Assembly (NCBI GenBank): GCA_012961845.1
Contig: DTYO01000092.1
Location: forward strand, 1 to 13,148
DNA: 13,148 nucleotides
DNA from: Thermodesulfobacteriaceae bacterium
GTDB taxonomy: Bacteria; Desulfobacterota; Dissulfuribacteria; Dissulfuribacterales; UBA3076
Reading direction: 5' to 3'
The position numbers were made by a program, and so were the translations under genes. Positions 1 to 6,545 of the stretch are shown in pieces. The notes beneath the pieces are model-generated. The model did not search any database. It saw nothing but the letters and a program-made list of their open reading frames with translations, and was not told where the DNA came from. The number at the start of each line of letters is the position of its first letter. The first letter of the stretch is position 1.

Positions 1-2
1 GG

Positions 3-1310
3 GACCATTTAAATGGTTCGATCTCCGATCATATCCGCACAGTCAATATCTCGTGCCAGGACGCAGCAATTTCCGACTTGCCCAACAACTCACTGGACGC
101 TGTCTTCACCGATCCTCCATATTTCGGCAACGTCCAGTACGCGGAACTCATGGATTTTTGCTATGTCTGGCTGAAACGGTTGGTCGGGCAGACTTCCCAG
201 GCATTCGAGGCTGTTTCAACCAGGAACGCGGACGAATTGACCGGCAACGTGGACATGGGGCGTGATTTGGACCATTTTACGGAAGGGCTTTCCGCTGTAT
301 TCAGGCGCATGTCAAAAGCCCTGAAGCCGGGAGCTCCCCTTGCGTTCACATATCATCACAATAAAATTGAAGCGTACTATCCTGTCGCGGTCGCGATTCT
401 TGATGCGGGATTGACCTGTTCTGCGTCGTTACCCTGTCCTGCGGAAATGGGGGCGTCCATACATATTAACGGAACCGGTTCATCCATCATTGATACCGTG
501 TTCGTCTGCCGATCAACGGGCATCATGCAACGGAAATGGCTGGCGGACTCCCCGGATGATGTCGCAAGAATCGTGAAGGAAGATCTCGCGCACCTCAGGG
601 CCGGGAATGTAAAGCCGACTTCCAGTGACATCAGGTGTATCACTTTCGGCCATTTGATCCGCCTCGCGATATGGTCGCTCAGAAGTGAATGGGATAAAAA
701 CCGACCAACCGCATCTCGCCTGGCGGACGTGGCTAATTGGCTCCAGCGCTTCGGTGGACAGGACGAAGTTGAAAAATTTATCGAGATCAACACAACAGCA
801 GCGACAAAGGACATGCCCCTGTTCGCTGTCCACGAAAGAGTTGCGGAATATGGAGCGGAATATGCCAACGTATACGGGCCAAGGCAGATACCCCACGGTG
901 AGGCGGGGGTAGTAGCGATCTTCATGGACTGTCTCCTCAATAACCAGCCGTGTATCATCTATCATTTCCCTGAGGAACCGGAAGGCATGATCAGGGACTA
1001 CTGTTTTGTAGGGGATGTTGTGAGAGCCAACATGATGGCCCTGGAAACGGGCACGGGCATGGCATTCAACATAGGAACAGGCAGGGAGATCCGCACTCAG
1101 GCCCTCTTTGATGCCATATTCCGGACTATGGCGAAAAGGGTGCCCCTAGATGAAGACCTGGCCGTCCCTGCAAGGGCGCTGGCACGAAAGGGAGATCTCA
1201 GCAGGAGCTGTCTCAAGATTGACCTTGCCAGGGAAAAACTCGGCTGGCAGCCTAAAAACTCCCTTGAAGAGGGCCTCGTAAAGACCTTGGACTGGCGTAT
1301 CAGGGACTGA
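3..1310 (+). CDS. Adenine-specific DNA methylase C-terminal part fused in frame to a sugar-epimerase C-terminal half (chimeric, 5' end outside window)
   Basis: The frame is open from the first complete codon at 3, so the gene begins left of the window; the TTG at 78 is an internal codon, not a credible start. Numbering from that TTG, residues 8-20 contain DAVFTDPPYFGNV, the DPPY catalytic motif of amino-methyltransferases, and residues 119-145 (CPAEMGASIHI, then IIDTVFVCR) resemble the C-terminal part of the DUF1156-type adenine-specific DNA methylases. These methylate adenine in DNA and are often carried in defence or genomic islands (family knowledge). From about residue 261 the protein changes to the C-terminal half of an extended short-chain dehydrogenase/reductase epimerase (ANVYGPRQIPHGEAGVV, RDYCFVGDVV, FNIGTGRE, KLGWQPK). 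The epimerase Rossmann glycine motif and YxxxK site are absent, so the second part cannot be a working epimerase alone. Methylase activity is possible if the unseen N-terminal part is intact. The gene ends 10 bp before the nitrilase/nucleotidyltransferase gene. Confidence 0.8.
   Translation, partial: DHLNGSISDHIRTVNISCQDAAISDLPNNSLDAVFTDPPYFGNVQYAELMDFCYVWLKRLVGQTSQAFEAVSTRNADELTGNVDMGRDLDHFTEGLSAVFRRMSKALKPGAPLAFTYHHNKIEAYYPVAVAILDAGLTCSASLPCPAEMGASIHINGTGSSIIDTVFVCRSTGIMQRKWLADSPDDVARIVKEDLAHLRAGNVKPTSSDIRCITFGHLIRLAIWSLRSEWDKNRPTASRLADVANWLQRFGGQDEVEKFIEINTTAATKDMPLFAVHERVAEYGAEYANVYGPRQIPHGEAGVVAIFMDCLLNNQPCIIYHFPEEPEGMIRDYCFVGDVVRANMMALETGTGMAFNIGTGREIRTQALFDAIFRTMAKRVPLDEDLAVPARALARKGDLSRSCLKIDLAREKLGWQPKNSLEEGLVKTLDWRIRD
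843..864 (+). repeat. 10-bp direct repeat at the methylase/epimerase joint
   Basis: GCGGAATATG occurs at 843-852 and again at 855-864, a 12-bp period. It encodes the repeated peptide AEYGAEYA exactly where the protein changes family. This could be a microhomology or small duplication footprint of the joining event, or chance; the sequence alone cannot say. Confidence 0.6.
861..1310 (+). pseudogene. Remnant of an NAD-dependent UDP-sugar epimerase gene (C-terminal half only)
   Basis: About 149 codons resemble the substrate-binding C-terminal half of GalE-like UDP-glucose or UDP-glucuronate 4-epimerases. Visible landmarks are YANVYGPRQ, which normally follows the last core strand, then PHGEAGVVAIF, RDYCFVGDVVRA, the FNIGTG strand and the terminal KLGWQPK/SLEEGL segment. 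Full-length relatives are roughly 300-330 residues, so the first half with the NAD-binding GxxGxxG and the Ser/Tyr/Lys active site is missing. The frame is kept open by fusion to the upstream methylase. The usual Arg before YANVYGPR is replaced by Glu, which puts the breakpoint at about 855-864. Its original partner was probably the downstream heptose-nucleotide gene. The exact substrate class cannot be decided from this half. Confidence 0.72.
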
Positions 1311-1320
1311 AAATCCTCTC

Positions 1321-2613
1321 ATGTCCATGCATCACTCCGTCCAGTTGAATTTGGGGATTTTTCAGTTTACACCCGCCCCATCCAACATCATGTCAAATTT
1401 AGCGCGGGTGGAAGCTGCGCTGAAAAATTCGTCTTATTCAGTGCCCAACATCCTTCTGCTTCCCGAACTGTGGGCCACCGGTCCCCTGGAAAAATGCCTG
1501 ACAGGGCTAGCCGAAAAAACAGATCGCGCCCTGCAGGGCCTAAAAGAGCTGGCTCACAGATACGAAACCACTGTGATAGGCACCCTTCCTGAGCTGTCAG
1601 AGGACCGTGACAGGGTAAAATGCTATAATACCACTTACGTGGTCACCCCCTGGGAAGCAGTCCCTGCCTACAGGAAAATTCATCTCTTCAATCCCATGGG
1701 GGAAGACCGGGTATTTCAACACGGAACAGAACCCGGAGTCCACTGGTTGAAAATCAAGGATCGTGAGATCGGGCTGGGGCTCATGACCTGTTTTGACCTT
1801 AGATTTCCTGAACTCTGCAGAGAACTCGTTTATCAAGGGGCAGAAATCATACTTATTTCAGCCCTATGGCCCCATGTGAGAAGAGACCATTTCAAATCTC
1901 TCATGAAGGCCAGGGCAATAGAAAATCAATGTTTTGCCGCCGGGGCAAATGCATGGGGAACATGCGGAGACATCCGGTTCGGAGGATGTTCCAGGATCAT
2001 CAGTCCTTCCGGTTCCACCATGGTCAGGGCACAGGACTGTGAACAGATCATCGTTGCCCGCATAGATACATCAGAGATCAGAGAAAGCCGACAGCTTTTC
2101 TTTACAGCGCATCCCAGCAGATTCTGGCAGCCCCGGGCCGAAAGAAAGAAAATCGGACCTGAAAACCTGAAAAAAGCAGTGGCAAGGAGACGCAGGGCCG
2201 GACTGAAAATGGTTTTTACCAACGGATGTTTTGACATTTTCCATGCAGGACATGCCGCTTACTTGGAAGCTGCCAGGGCCAGCGGAGACTATCTGGTGGT
2301 AGGCCTGAACAGTGATAGTTCCGTCGCAGGAATCAAGGGCCCCAGCCGCCCGATTAACCCCCAGGAATGGAGAGCCGACATCCTGGCCGCGCTATCGACA
2401 GTGGATTTTGTGGTGGTTTTTAACGAACCGGATCCGGGCCTCCTCATCCGTGAGCTGATGCCGGAAGTCCTGGTCAAGGGCGCTGACTGGGAGGAAGATG
2501 ACATCATAGGCGCAGACACCGTCAAAAAAGCAGGCGGCAGGGTAGTCAGGATTCCATTTGACCATGATGTCTCCACCACTTCACTGATAGACAGGTTAAG
2601 ATCCAGCTCCTGA
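1321..2613 (+). CDS. Nitrilase-superfamily amidohydrolase fused to RfaE2-type heptose-1-phosphate nucleotidyltransferase
   Basis: This 430-residue protein has two domains. Residues about 7-265 form a carbon-nitrogen hydrolase with the complete Glu-Lys-Cys triad: E49 in LLPELW, K119 in YRKIHLF and C157 in MTCFDLRFPE. Residues about 295-428 match RfaE domain II (HldE C-terminal half), with FTNGCFDIFHAGH containing the HxGH nucleotide-binding motif (H308, H311), KGPSRPINPQEWRADILAAL, VLVKGADW and the STTSLI motif near 418. That domain normally adds AMP to D-glycero-beta-D-manno-heptose 1-phosphate for LPS core heptose. The RfaE kinase domain is absent, so a separate kinase is expected elsewhere. 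The amidase substrate is unknown. The gene lies 10 bp after the epimerase remnant. ATG at 1321 is preceded by only a distant AGGGA (1302-1306), and a second ATG at 1327 is possible. No frameshift is seen between the domains. Confidence 0.88.
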   Translation: MSMHHSVQLNLGIFQFTPAPSNIMSNLARVEAALKNSSYSVPNILLLPELWATGPLEKCLTGLAEKTDRALQGLKELAHRYETTVIGTLPELSEDRDRVKCYNTTYVVTPWEAVPAYRKIHLFNPMGEDRVFQHGTEPGVHWLKIKDREIGLGLMTCFDLRFPELCRELVYQGAEIILISALWPHVRRDHFKSLMKARAIENQCFAAGANAWGTCGDIRFGGCSRIISPSGSTMVRAQDCEQIIVARIDTSEIRESRQLFFTAHPSRFWQPRAERKKIGPENLKKAVARRRRAGLKMVFTNGCFDIFHAGHAAYLEAARASGDYLVVGLNSDSSVAGIKGPSRPINPQEWRADILAALSTVDFVVVFNEPDPGLLIRELMPEVLVKGADWEEDDIIGADTVKKAGGRVVRIPFDHDVSTTSLIDRLRSSS

Positions 2614-2681
2614 AAATCCTGCCGTCCGTACCGTTACCTTATTCACCACTTACCTTTCTGTACAATTCCACCTAGCTGTAT

Positions 2682-2695
2682 GTCAAAAATTTGAC
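2682..2695. promoter_or_regulatory. Palindromic activator-binding candidate (FleQ-box-like)
   Basis: GTCAAA-AA-TTTGAC is a perfect 6-bp inverted repeat with a 2-bp centre. It matches 12 of 14 positions of the FleQ box described for Pseudomonas (GTCA-A-TAAA-TTGAC type), judged from memory of that consensus. Its centre lies about 140 bp upstream of the predicted transcription start, a normal position for an enhancer-binding activator of a sigma-54 promoter. The binding protein is inferred and not encoded in the window. Confidence 0.5.
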
Positions 2696-2801
2696 CAGAG
2701 CCGGGCACCCTGTACCTGCTTCTGTTAGTATTCAAACGTTGTAATTCCAGGCACTGTCTTCAATCTGCTGAAATCACGCAAACAAATCTCTCTGATCACA
2801 T

Positions 2802-2818
2802 TGGCACAGCTGTTGCTG
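2802..2818 (+). promoter_or_regulatory. Sigma-54 (RpoN) promoter of the flagellar operon
   Basis: TTGGCAC-AGCTG-TTGCTG matches the RpoN consensus TGGCAC-N5-TTGCW exactly. The invariant -24 GG (2803-2804) and -12 GC (2815-2816) are separated by 10 bp. The predicted start point is near 2828, giving a leader of about 40 nt before the fliL ATG. It faces the flagellar genes and sits in the only sizeable intergenic gap. Such promoters need an AAA+ activator, which agrees with the palindrome upstream. Confidence 0.85.
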
Positions 2819-2868
2819 TACTAACTTGACAGCAATAATTATATCAGAAGCCAACAGGAAAACAGGTT

Positions 2869-3399
2869 ATGGCCAAGGAGAAAAAAAACAAAGACAAGGA
2901 AAACGGAAGCGAAGAACAACAGAAAAAGAAAAAACCCCTCCTGCTGTTCATAATTTTGGGTCTGTTGCTGCTGGCAGGTGGTGGAGCTGGCGCCTATTTC
3001 TTCCTGTTCACAGCCCCCAGCGATGAAGAGCTGGCACGGGAAATCGCCAAGGAACAGGCTGATTCAGGAACTGCCCGACCATCCACAAAAATCGAACCAG
3101 GTGTAATGATGCAGCTTGAGCCTTTCATTGTAAACCTGGCAGATCCCAGGGTAAGACACTTTCTCAAGACCACCATCACCTTGGAACTAGTGGATGACAA
3201 CGCCAAGGAAGATGCCGGCAAACTGCTTCCCAAGATCAGAGACGACATAATCATGCTGCTGAGCAACCAGACAATGGAAGACATCATAACCATGGAAGGA
3301 AAAATAAGACTGAAGGATCAGATTATGGCCAGGGTTGGACGTATCCTAGGAAACGACCGGATACAGAACATGTACTTTGCGCAGTTTGTCGTTCAATAG
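2869..3399 (+). CDS. fliL: Flagellar basal body-associated protein FliL
   Basis: The 176-residue protein has a short Lys-rich cytoplasmic N terminus (residues 1-22), one membrane segment (about 23-47, LLLFIILGLLLLAG...) and a periplasmic domain with LEPFIVNLAD, RHFLKTTITLEL and the C-terminal MYFAQFVVQ typical of FliL. FliL surrounds the stator units at the basal body and supports torque or stator stability (family knowledge). AGGAA at 2856-2860 lies 8 nt before the ATG. It is the first gene after the sigma-54 promoter and is 29 bp upstream of fliM. A run of eight A (2881-2888) lies within codons 5-7. Confidence 0.95.
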   Translation: MAKEKKNKDKENGSEEQQKKKKPLLLFIILGLLLLAGGGAGAYFFLFTAPSDEELAREIAKEQADSGTARPSTKIEPGVMMQLEPFIVNLADPRVRHFLKTTITLELVDDNAKEDAGKLLPKIRDDIIMLLSNQTMEDIITMEGKIRLKDQIMARVGRILGNDRIQNMYFAQFVVQ

Positions 3400-3428
3400 C
3401 AGTCAGGACTTTCAAGAGCATCAGGGAC

Positions 3429-4424
3429 ATGAACCAGATACTGAGTCAGGATGAAATAGACGCACTGCTGGGCGGAATCGACGAGGAATCCGACGAAACC
3501 GGGGCAACAGAACCGGATCAGCATCAGGATCAGGGAGACATAATCTCCTACGATTTTGAAAACGCCGCCAGGATGACCAGGGTAAAATTCCCTGCCTTCG
3601 ACGTTATCAACGATCAGTTCAACAGGGGAATCAGAAGCACTCTCTCGTCCATCCTGAGAGTGATGGTGGACAGCTCCACAGTACCTGTCGAAATCATCAC
3701 GTTTAAGGAATTTCTGCAGAGAGTGCCTGTGCCGAGCAGCCTTCACGTTTTGAAAATGAGCCCGCTTCGGGGCCACATGATGATGCTCGTGGACTCACAG
3801 CTTGTATTCTGCGTGGTAGAAATCTTCCTAGGCTCCAGAAATTTCAGTCAGTCCAGAATAGAAGGAAGAGAATTCACATCTATAGAACAACGTCTCATCC
3901 AGCGCATTGTCAATTCGCTCCTCGGAGACATGGAAAAGGCATGGCAGCCTGTCAATCCTGTAGAAATAAAATATATCCGTAGCGAAATAAATCCTCAGTT
4001 CGCAAAAATCGCTCAAGATGACGACACGGTTTTTGTATTTAAATTTCAACTTGATATCGAGGAGATCAGCGGCATGATCTCCATCTGTATCCCCTTTGAC
4101 GTGCTGCAACCCATTAAAGCAAAACTACAAACCACATTTCAGGGCGAAAAACTGGATGATCCAGTCTGGCAGAAGAGATTGATCACCAACCTGTACAACA
4201 CCGAAGTAAACGCCACTGTTCCCCTAGGAACAGCAACATTGACAGGAGCTCAGCTCCTGGACCTGGAAGAAGGGGATATCATTCAGCTGGAGACGAAGAT
4301 AGACGACATGCTCCATGCATTGATCGGCGGCGAACCGAAATTCCAAGGACGGCCCGGGATTTTCAAGGGCAGTATGGCATTCAGGATAGAAAACATCATC
4401 ATGCCTGAAGCCATCGAAGAATAG
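3429..4424 (+). CDS. fliM: Flagellar motor switch protein FliM
   Basis: This 331-residue protein is the C-ring subunit that receives CheY-P and connects FliG with FliN. The N terminus ILSQDEIDALLGGI (residues 4-17) is the canonical CheY-P docking peptide. An acidic linker follows to about residue 38, then the CheC-like middle domain (about 45-230) with IEGREFTSIEQRLI and INPQFAKIAQ, and a C-terminal SpoA domain (about 255-325) with TLTGAQLLDLEEGDII. The GGxG motif that contacts FliG, expected just before IEGREFT, reads GSRN (residues 135-138, bases 3831-3842). The length is normal. The ribosome site (AGGGA, 3423-3427) is very close to the ATG. Confidence 0.96.
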   Translation: MNQILSQDEIDALLGGIDEESDETGATEPDQHQDQGDIISYDFENAARMTRVKFPAFDVINDQFNRGIRSTLSSILRVMVDSSTVPVEIITFKEFLQRVPVPSSLHVLKMSPLRGHMMMLVDSQLVFCVVEIFLGSRNFSQSRIEGREFTSIEQRLIQRIVNSLLGDMEKAWQPVNPVEIKYIRSEINPQFAKIAQDDDTVFVFKFQLDIEEISGMISICIPFDVLQPIKAKLQTTFQGEKLDDPVWQKRLITNLYNTEVNATVPLGTATLTGAQLLDLEEGDIIQLETKIDDMLHALIGGEPKFQGRPGIFKGSMAFRIENIIMPEAIEE

Positions 4425-4446
4425 TTTAGAAAATGCGGAGTCAGAG

Positions 4447-5031
4447 ATGCTGAGTCAGGAAGATCTGGACAAACTGCTTGAAGAAGAAACTTCCGACACG
4501 GAAACAGAAGACATGGAAGATGCTGAAGACGCTTCTGCCCATGCAAAACAGGACCAGAAAGAACAGGCCGACACAGATGCCGACGGACTCGACTGGGAAG
4601 CGGCATTTGCAGAAGCGGCTGCGGGAGGTGATGAAGCGGCTGCCAAGGCAGTTTCTGAGGGATCTGCAGACGCTGCCGCCAGCAATCCGCCCCCCCCACC
4701 CGGCCAAGCCTCCACTCCAAGCTTTAATGAATTCACATCCCGGACAGGAGAATCCTCGTCTTCAGACGGCAAACCTGACCTGAATTTCGTTCTGAGCCTG
4801 CCGCTGGATCTGTCTGTCGAGCTTGGCCGGTCCAAAATACAGATCAAGGAACTTCTAAAGCTGAGCCAGGGATCCGTTATTGAACTCAACAAAATGGCCG
4901 GAGAACCTGCAGAAATATTTGTCAATCAGAAACTGATGGCCAAGGGGGAAGTCGTGGTGGTTCATGAAAAATTCGGCATAAAGCTTACAGAAATCATCAG
5001 TCCGGCAGACAGAGTAAAATCTCTGGGATGA
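4447..5031 (+). CDS. fliN: Flagellar motor switch protein FliN, long form with FliM-like N terminus
   Basis: The C-terminal SpoA domain (residues about 113-190: NFVLSLPLDLSVELGRSKIQ, LLKLSQGSVIELNK, VNQKLMAKGEVVVVHEKFGI) identifies FliN, which forms the base of the C-ring and docks FliH-bound export ATPase. At 194 residues it is longer than the roughly 105-140 usual. The extra part is a low-complexity linker rich in Ala, Glu, Asp and Pro (14-110). Residues 2-11, LSQEDLDKLL, repeat 7 of 10 positions of FliM LSQDEIDALL, a FliY-like arrangement. DWEAAFAEA (49-57) resembles the short conserved N-terminal helix of other FliN proteins. GGAG at 4437-4440 lies 6 nt before the ATG. A C8 tract (4690-4697) encodes part of a five-Pro run. 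Confidence 0.93.
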   Translation: MLSQEDLDKLLEEETSDTETEDMEDAEDASAHAKQDQKEQADTDADGLDWEAAFAEAAAGGDEAAAKAVSEGSADAAASNPPPPPGQASTPSFNEFTSRTGESSSSDGKPDLNFVLSLPLDLSVELGRSKIQIKELLKLSQGSVIELNKMAGEPAEIFVNQKLMAKGEVVVVHEKFGIKLTEIISPADRVKSLG

Positions 5032-5034
5032 CAG

Positions 5035-5328
5035 ATGGAAACTACCGGAATGATAATACGCATGATCGGAGCCCTTGCAGCCATACTCGGGCTCCTGATG
5101 CTGACCCTTTACGGAATCAGGCGCTGGGGTCGGAAACTCCAGGGTGACGAAAACGACATGATCCAGGTACTTGGTTCTAAGATGCTCCTCCCCAGAAAAC
5201 ACATCTGCCTGGTCAGAGTGGGAGAGCAGACTCTTATCATAGGCGCCTCTGAAAACGGCATGAATCTGCTTGGCACACTGGACACCGGGCAGGTTGCAGC
5301 AAGTGACCCTTTTAATGCCAAAGGCTGA
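5035..5328 (+). CDS. fliO: Flagellar export-gate assembly protein FliO
   Basis: The 97-residue protein has one membrane helix near its N terminus (about residues 5-27, MIIRMIGALAAILGLLMLTL), an Arg/Lys-rich boundary (IRRWGRK), then the small cytoplasmic domain with SKMLLPRKHICLVRVGEQTL and IIGAS that is characteristic of FliO. FliO helps assemble the FliP ring and is not itself part of the finished gate (family knowledge). It starts 3 bp after the fliN stop, which suggests translational coupling, and is followed by fliP, the partner it serves. Confidence 0.92.
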   Translation: METTGMIIRMIGALAAILGLLMLTLYGIRRWGRKLQGDENDMIQVLGSKMLLPRKHICLVRVGEQTLIIGASENGMNLLGTLDTGQVAASDPFNAKG

Positions 5329-5361
5329 GTTTTAGGACGTGTTATCCCCAGGACTGTTGCG

Positions 5362-6174
5362 ATGAGTTCGAGACCATTAAGACGGCATGAAAGCGGCAGG
5401 GCAGTCACACGCAGTACCGGCCTCCTGCCTGTGTTAAGCTGCCTTGCCATTCTTACCTTCACTTACTGCCTAGTGAGTCCGTCAGATTCGTGGTCGCTCA
5501 CCGTTCCAAATATCAATATAGGCGTGGAACAGACCGATGATCCCGGCAGAGTGGCAACTGTAATGGAAATACTGCTTATGCTGACAGTACTCTCCATAGC
5601 CCCTGCGCTGCTGCTGATGATGACTTCGTTCACCAGGCTGATCGTTGTGTTCGGATTCCTGAGGCAGGCCATAGGAATCCAGCAGATGCCGCCCAACCAG
5701 GTCATTATCGCTCTTGCCCTGTTTCTGACTTTTTTCATCATGCATCCCGTCTGGACCCAGGCCAACTCTACCGGCCTTCAACCCTATCTCAATGAGGAAA
5801 TATCTTTTGATGACGCAGTGAGCCAGGTGCAGATCCCAATCAGAAATTTCATGTTCAAACAGACCAGGAAAGCGGATCTGGCTCTGTTCTCCAGGATGGC
5901 AAACCTGGAAAAACCCAAGAACAAGGAAGATGTACCCACCATTGTACTGATACCTGCATTCATGATCAGCGAGCTGAAGACCGCTTTTCAGATAGGTTTC
6001 GTTTTATATATACCATTTCTGATAATTGACATGGTAGTTGCAAGCGTCCTTCTTTCCATGGGGATGATGATGCTCCCTCCTGTTCTGATCTCACTGCCTT
6101 TCAAACTGCTTCTGTTCGTCCTGGTGGACGGATGGAATCTCCTAGTGGGATCCATGATAAAAAGTTTCTTCTGA
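5362..6174 (+). CDS. fliP: Flagellar type III export-gate protein FliP
   Basis: The 270-residue protein has a positively charged N terminus and hydrophobic segment (residues 20-40, LLPVLSCLAILTFTYCLV) that looks like the cleavable signal peptide usual in FliP. The core follows: EILLMLTVLSIAPALLLMMT, SFTRLIVVFGFLRQA, IGIQQMPPNQVIIALALFLT, and the C-terminal SELKTAFQIGF and SMGMMMLPPVLISLPFKLLL segments. Five FliP copies with FliQ and FliR make the export pore in the inner membrane. AGGA at 5350-5353 lies 8 nt from the ATG. The gene sits 33 bp after fliO. Confidence 0.97.
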   Translation: MSSRPLRRHESGRAVTRSTGLLPVLSCLAILTFTYCLVSPSDSWSLTVPNINIGVEQTDDPGRVATVMEILLMLTVLSIAPALLLMMTSFTRLIVVFGFLRQAIGIQQMPPNQVIIALALFLTFFIMHPVWTQANSTGLQPYLNEEISFDDAVSQVQIPIRNFMFKQTRKADLALFSRMANLEKPKNKEDVPTIVLIPAFMISELKTAFQIGFVLYIPFLIIDMVVASVLLSMGMMMLPPVLISLPFKLLLFVLVDGWNLLVGSMIKSFF

Positions 6175-6242
6175 TCAGAGAGAGTAAAGACAATGGAAAC
6201 GAAATACTCGGAACAAAATGGCGGAAACTGAAAACGGACAAA

Positions 6243-6512
6243 ATGACTCAGGAATTTGTAACAGGACTGGCAGGACAGGCAATAGAGCTCACCCTGCTTC
6301 TCAGTATGCCCATGCTCGGCACTGGTCTGGCAGTGGGGTTGATCGTCAGCATTTTTCAGGCTGTTACCCAGATCCAGGAGATGACCCTGACTTTTGTACC
6401 GAAAATCATTGCCGTACTTCTGGCGCTGCTGTTCTCATTTCCATGGATGATGAACAAAATCATTGATTTTACGAGGAACCTGATGGAACAGATCCCGGTA
6501 TTCATCAGATAG
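6243..6512 (+). CDS. fliQ: Flagellar type III export-gate protein FliQ
   Basis: The start chosen is ATG 6243, giving 89 residues, the normal FliQ length. A longer open frame back to 6132 would overlap fliP out of frame and add a charged extension unlike FliQ. Two membrane segments are visible (about 13-38 and 52-72). The family stretch between them includes FQAVTQIQEMTLTFVPKI. FliQ packs around the FliP/FliR core of the export pore. The ribosome site is weak (CGGA, 6235-6238), so translation may depend on fliP translation 68 bp upstream. Confidence 0.94.
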   Translation: MTQEFVTGLAGQAIELTLLLSMPMLGTGLAVGLIVSIFQAVTQIQEMTLTFVPKIIAVLLALLFSFPWMMNKIIDFTRNLMEQIPVFIR

Positions 6513-6545
6513 TTGCCTGTCGAACCGGCAAACAGACATATTGAC

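Larger units (their letters stand above)
2614..2868 (+). other. 255-bp intergenic control region before the flagellar operon
   Basis: No credible ORF lies here. The stretch is more AT-rich than its flanks. It contains a 6+6 palindrome at 2682-2695 and a sigma-54-type promoter at 2802-2818. I looked for a GC-rich hairpin followed by a T run after the upstream stop codon and saw none, so read-through from the upstream gene is possible. A Shine-Dalgarno sequence AGGAA at 2856-2860 serves fliL. Confidence 0.7.

Noticed and set aside
377..958. 193-codon minus-strand frame inside the methylase/epimerase chimera
   Set aside because: No recognisable domain and no ribosome site; it is a shadow of the plus-strand gene. 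The other minus-strand frames in the window were rejected for the same reason.
78..1310. TTG at 78 as the start of the methylase gene
   Set aside because: The frame is open to the left edge and the residues before 78 (HIRTVNISCQDAAISDL) fit the methylase fold before DPPY, so the gene is cut by the window.
2614..2700. Intrinsic terminator after the nitrilase/RfaE2 gene
   Set aside because: No stable GC-rich stem followed by a T run was found by eye.
2826..2845. Sigma-70 promoter (TTGACA with TATATC) before fliL
   Set aside because: The two boxes are only about 8 bp apart, far from the 17 bp needed, and the stretch lies downstream of the strong sigma-54 element.
2881..2888. Slippage-based alternative product from the A8 tract in fliL
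   Set aside because: The other frame gives a low-quality peptide without domain features; Lys-rich N termini commonly create such tracts.
3031..3050. Additional sigma-54 promoter inside fliL (TGGCAC present)
   Set aside because: The -12 GC is not at the required 10-bp distance from GG; the same failure applies to the other TGGCAC words in the operon.
6132..6242. N-terminal extension of FliQ
   Set aside because: It overlaps fliP in another frame, has a charged sequence unlike FliQ, and the remaining 89 residues from 6243 are the normal full FliQ.
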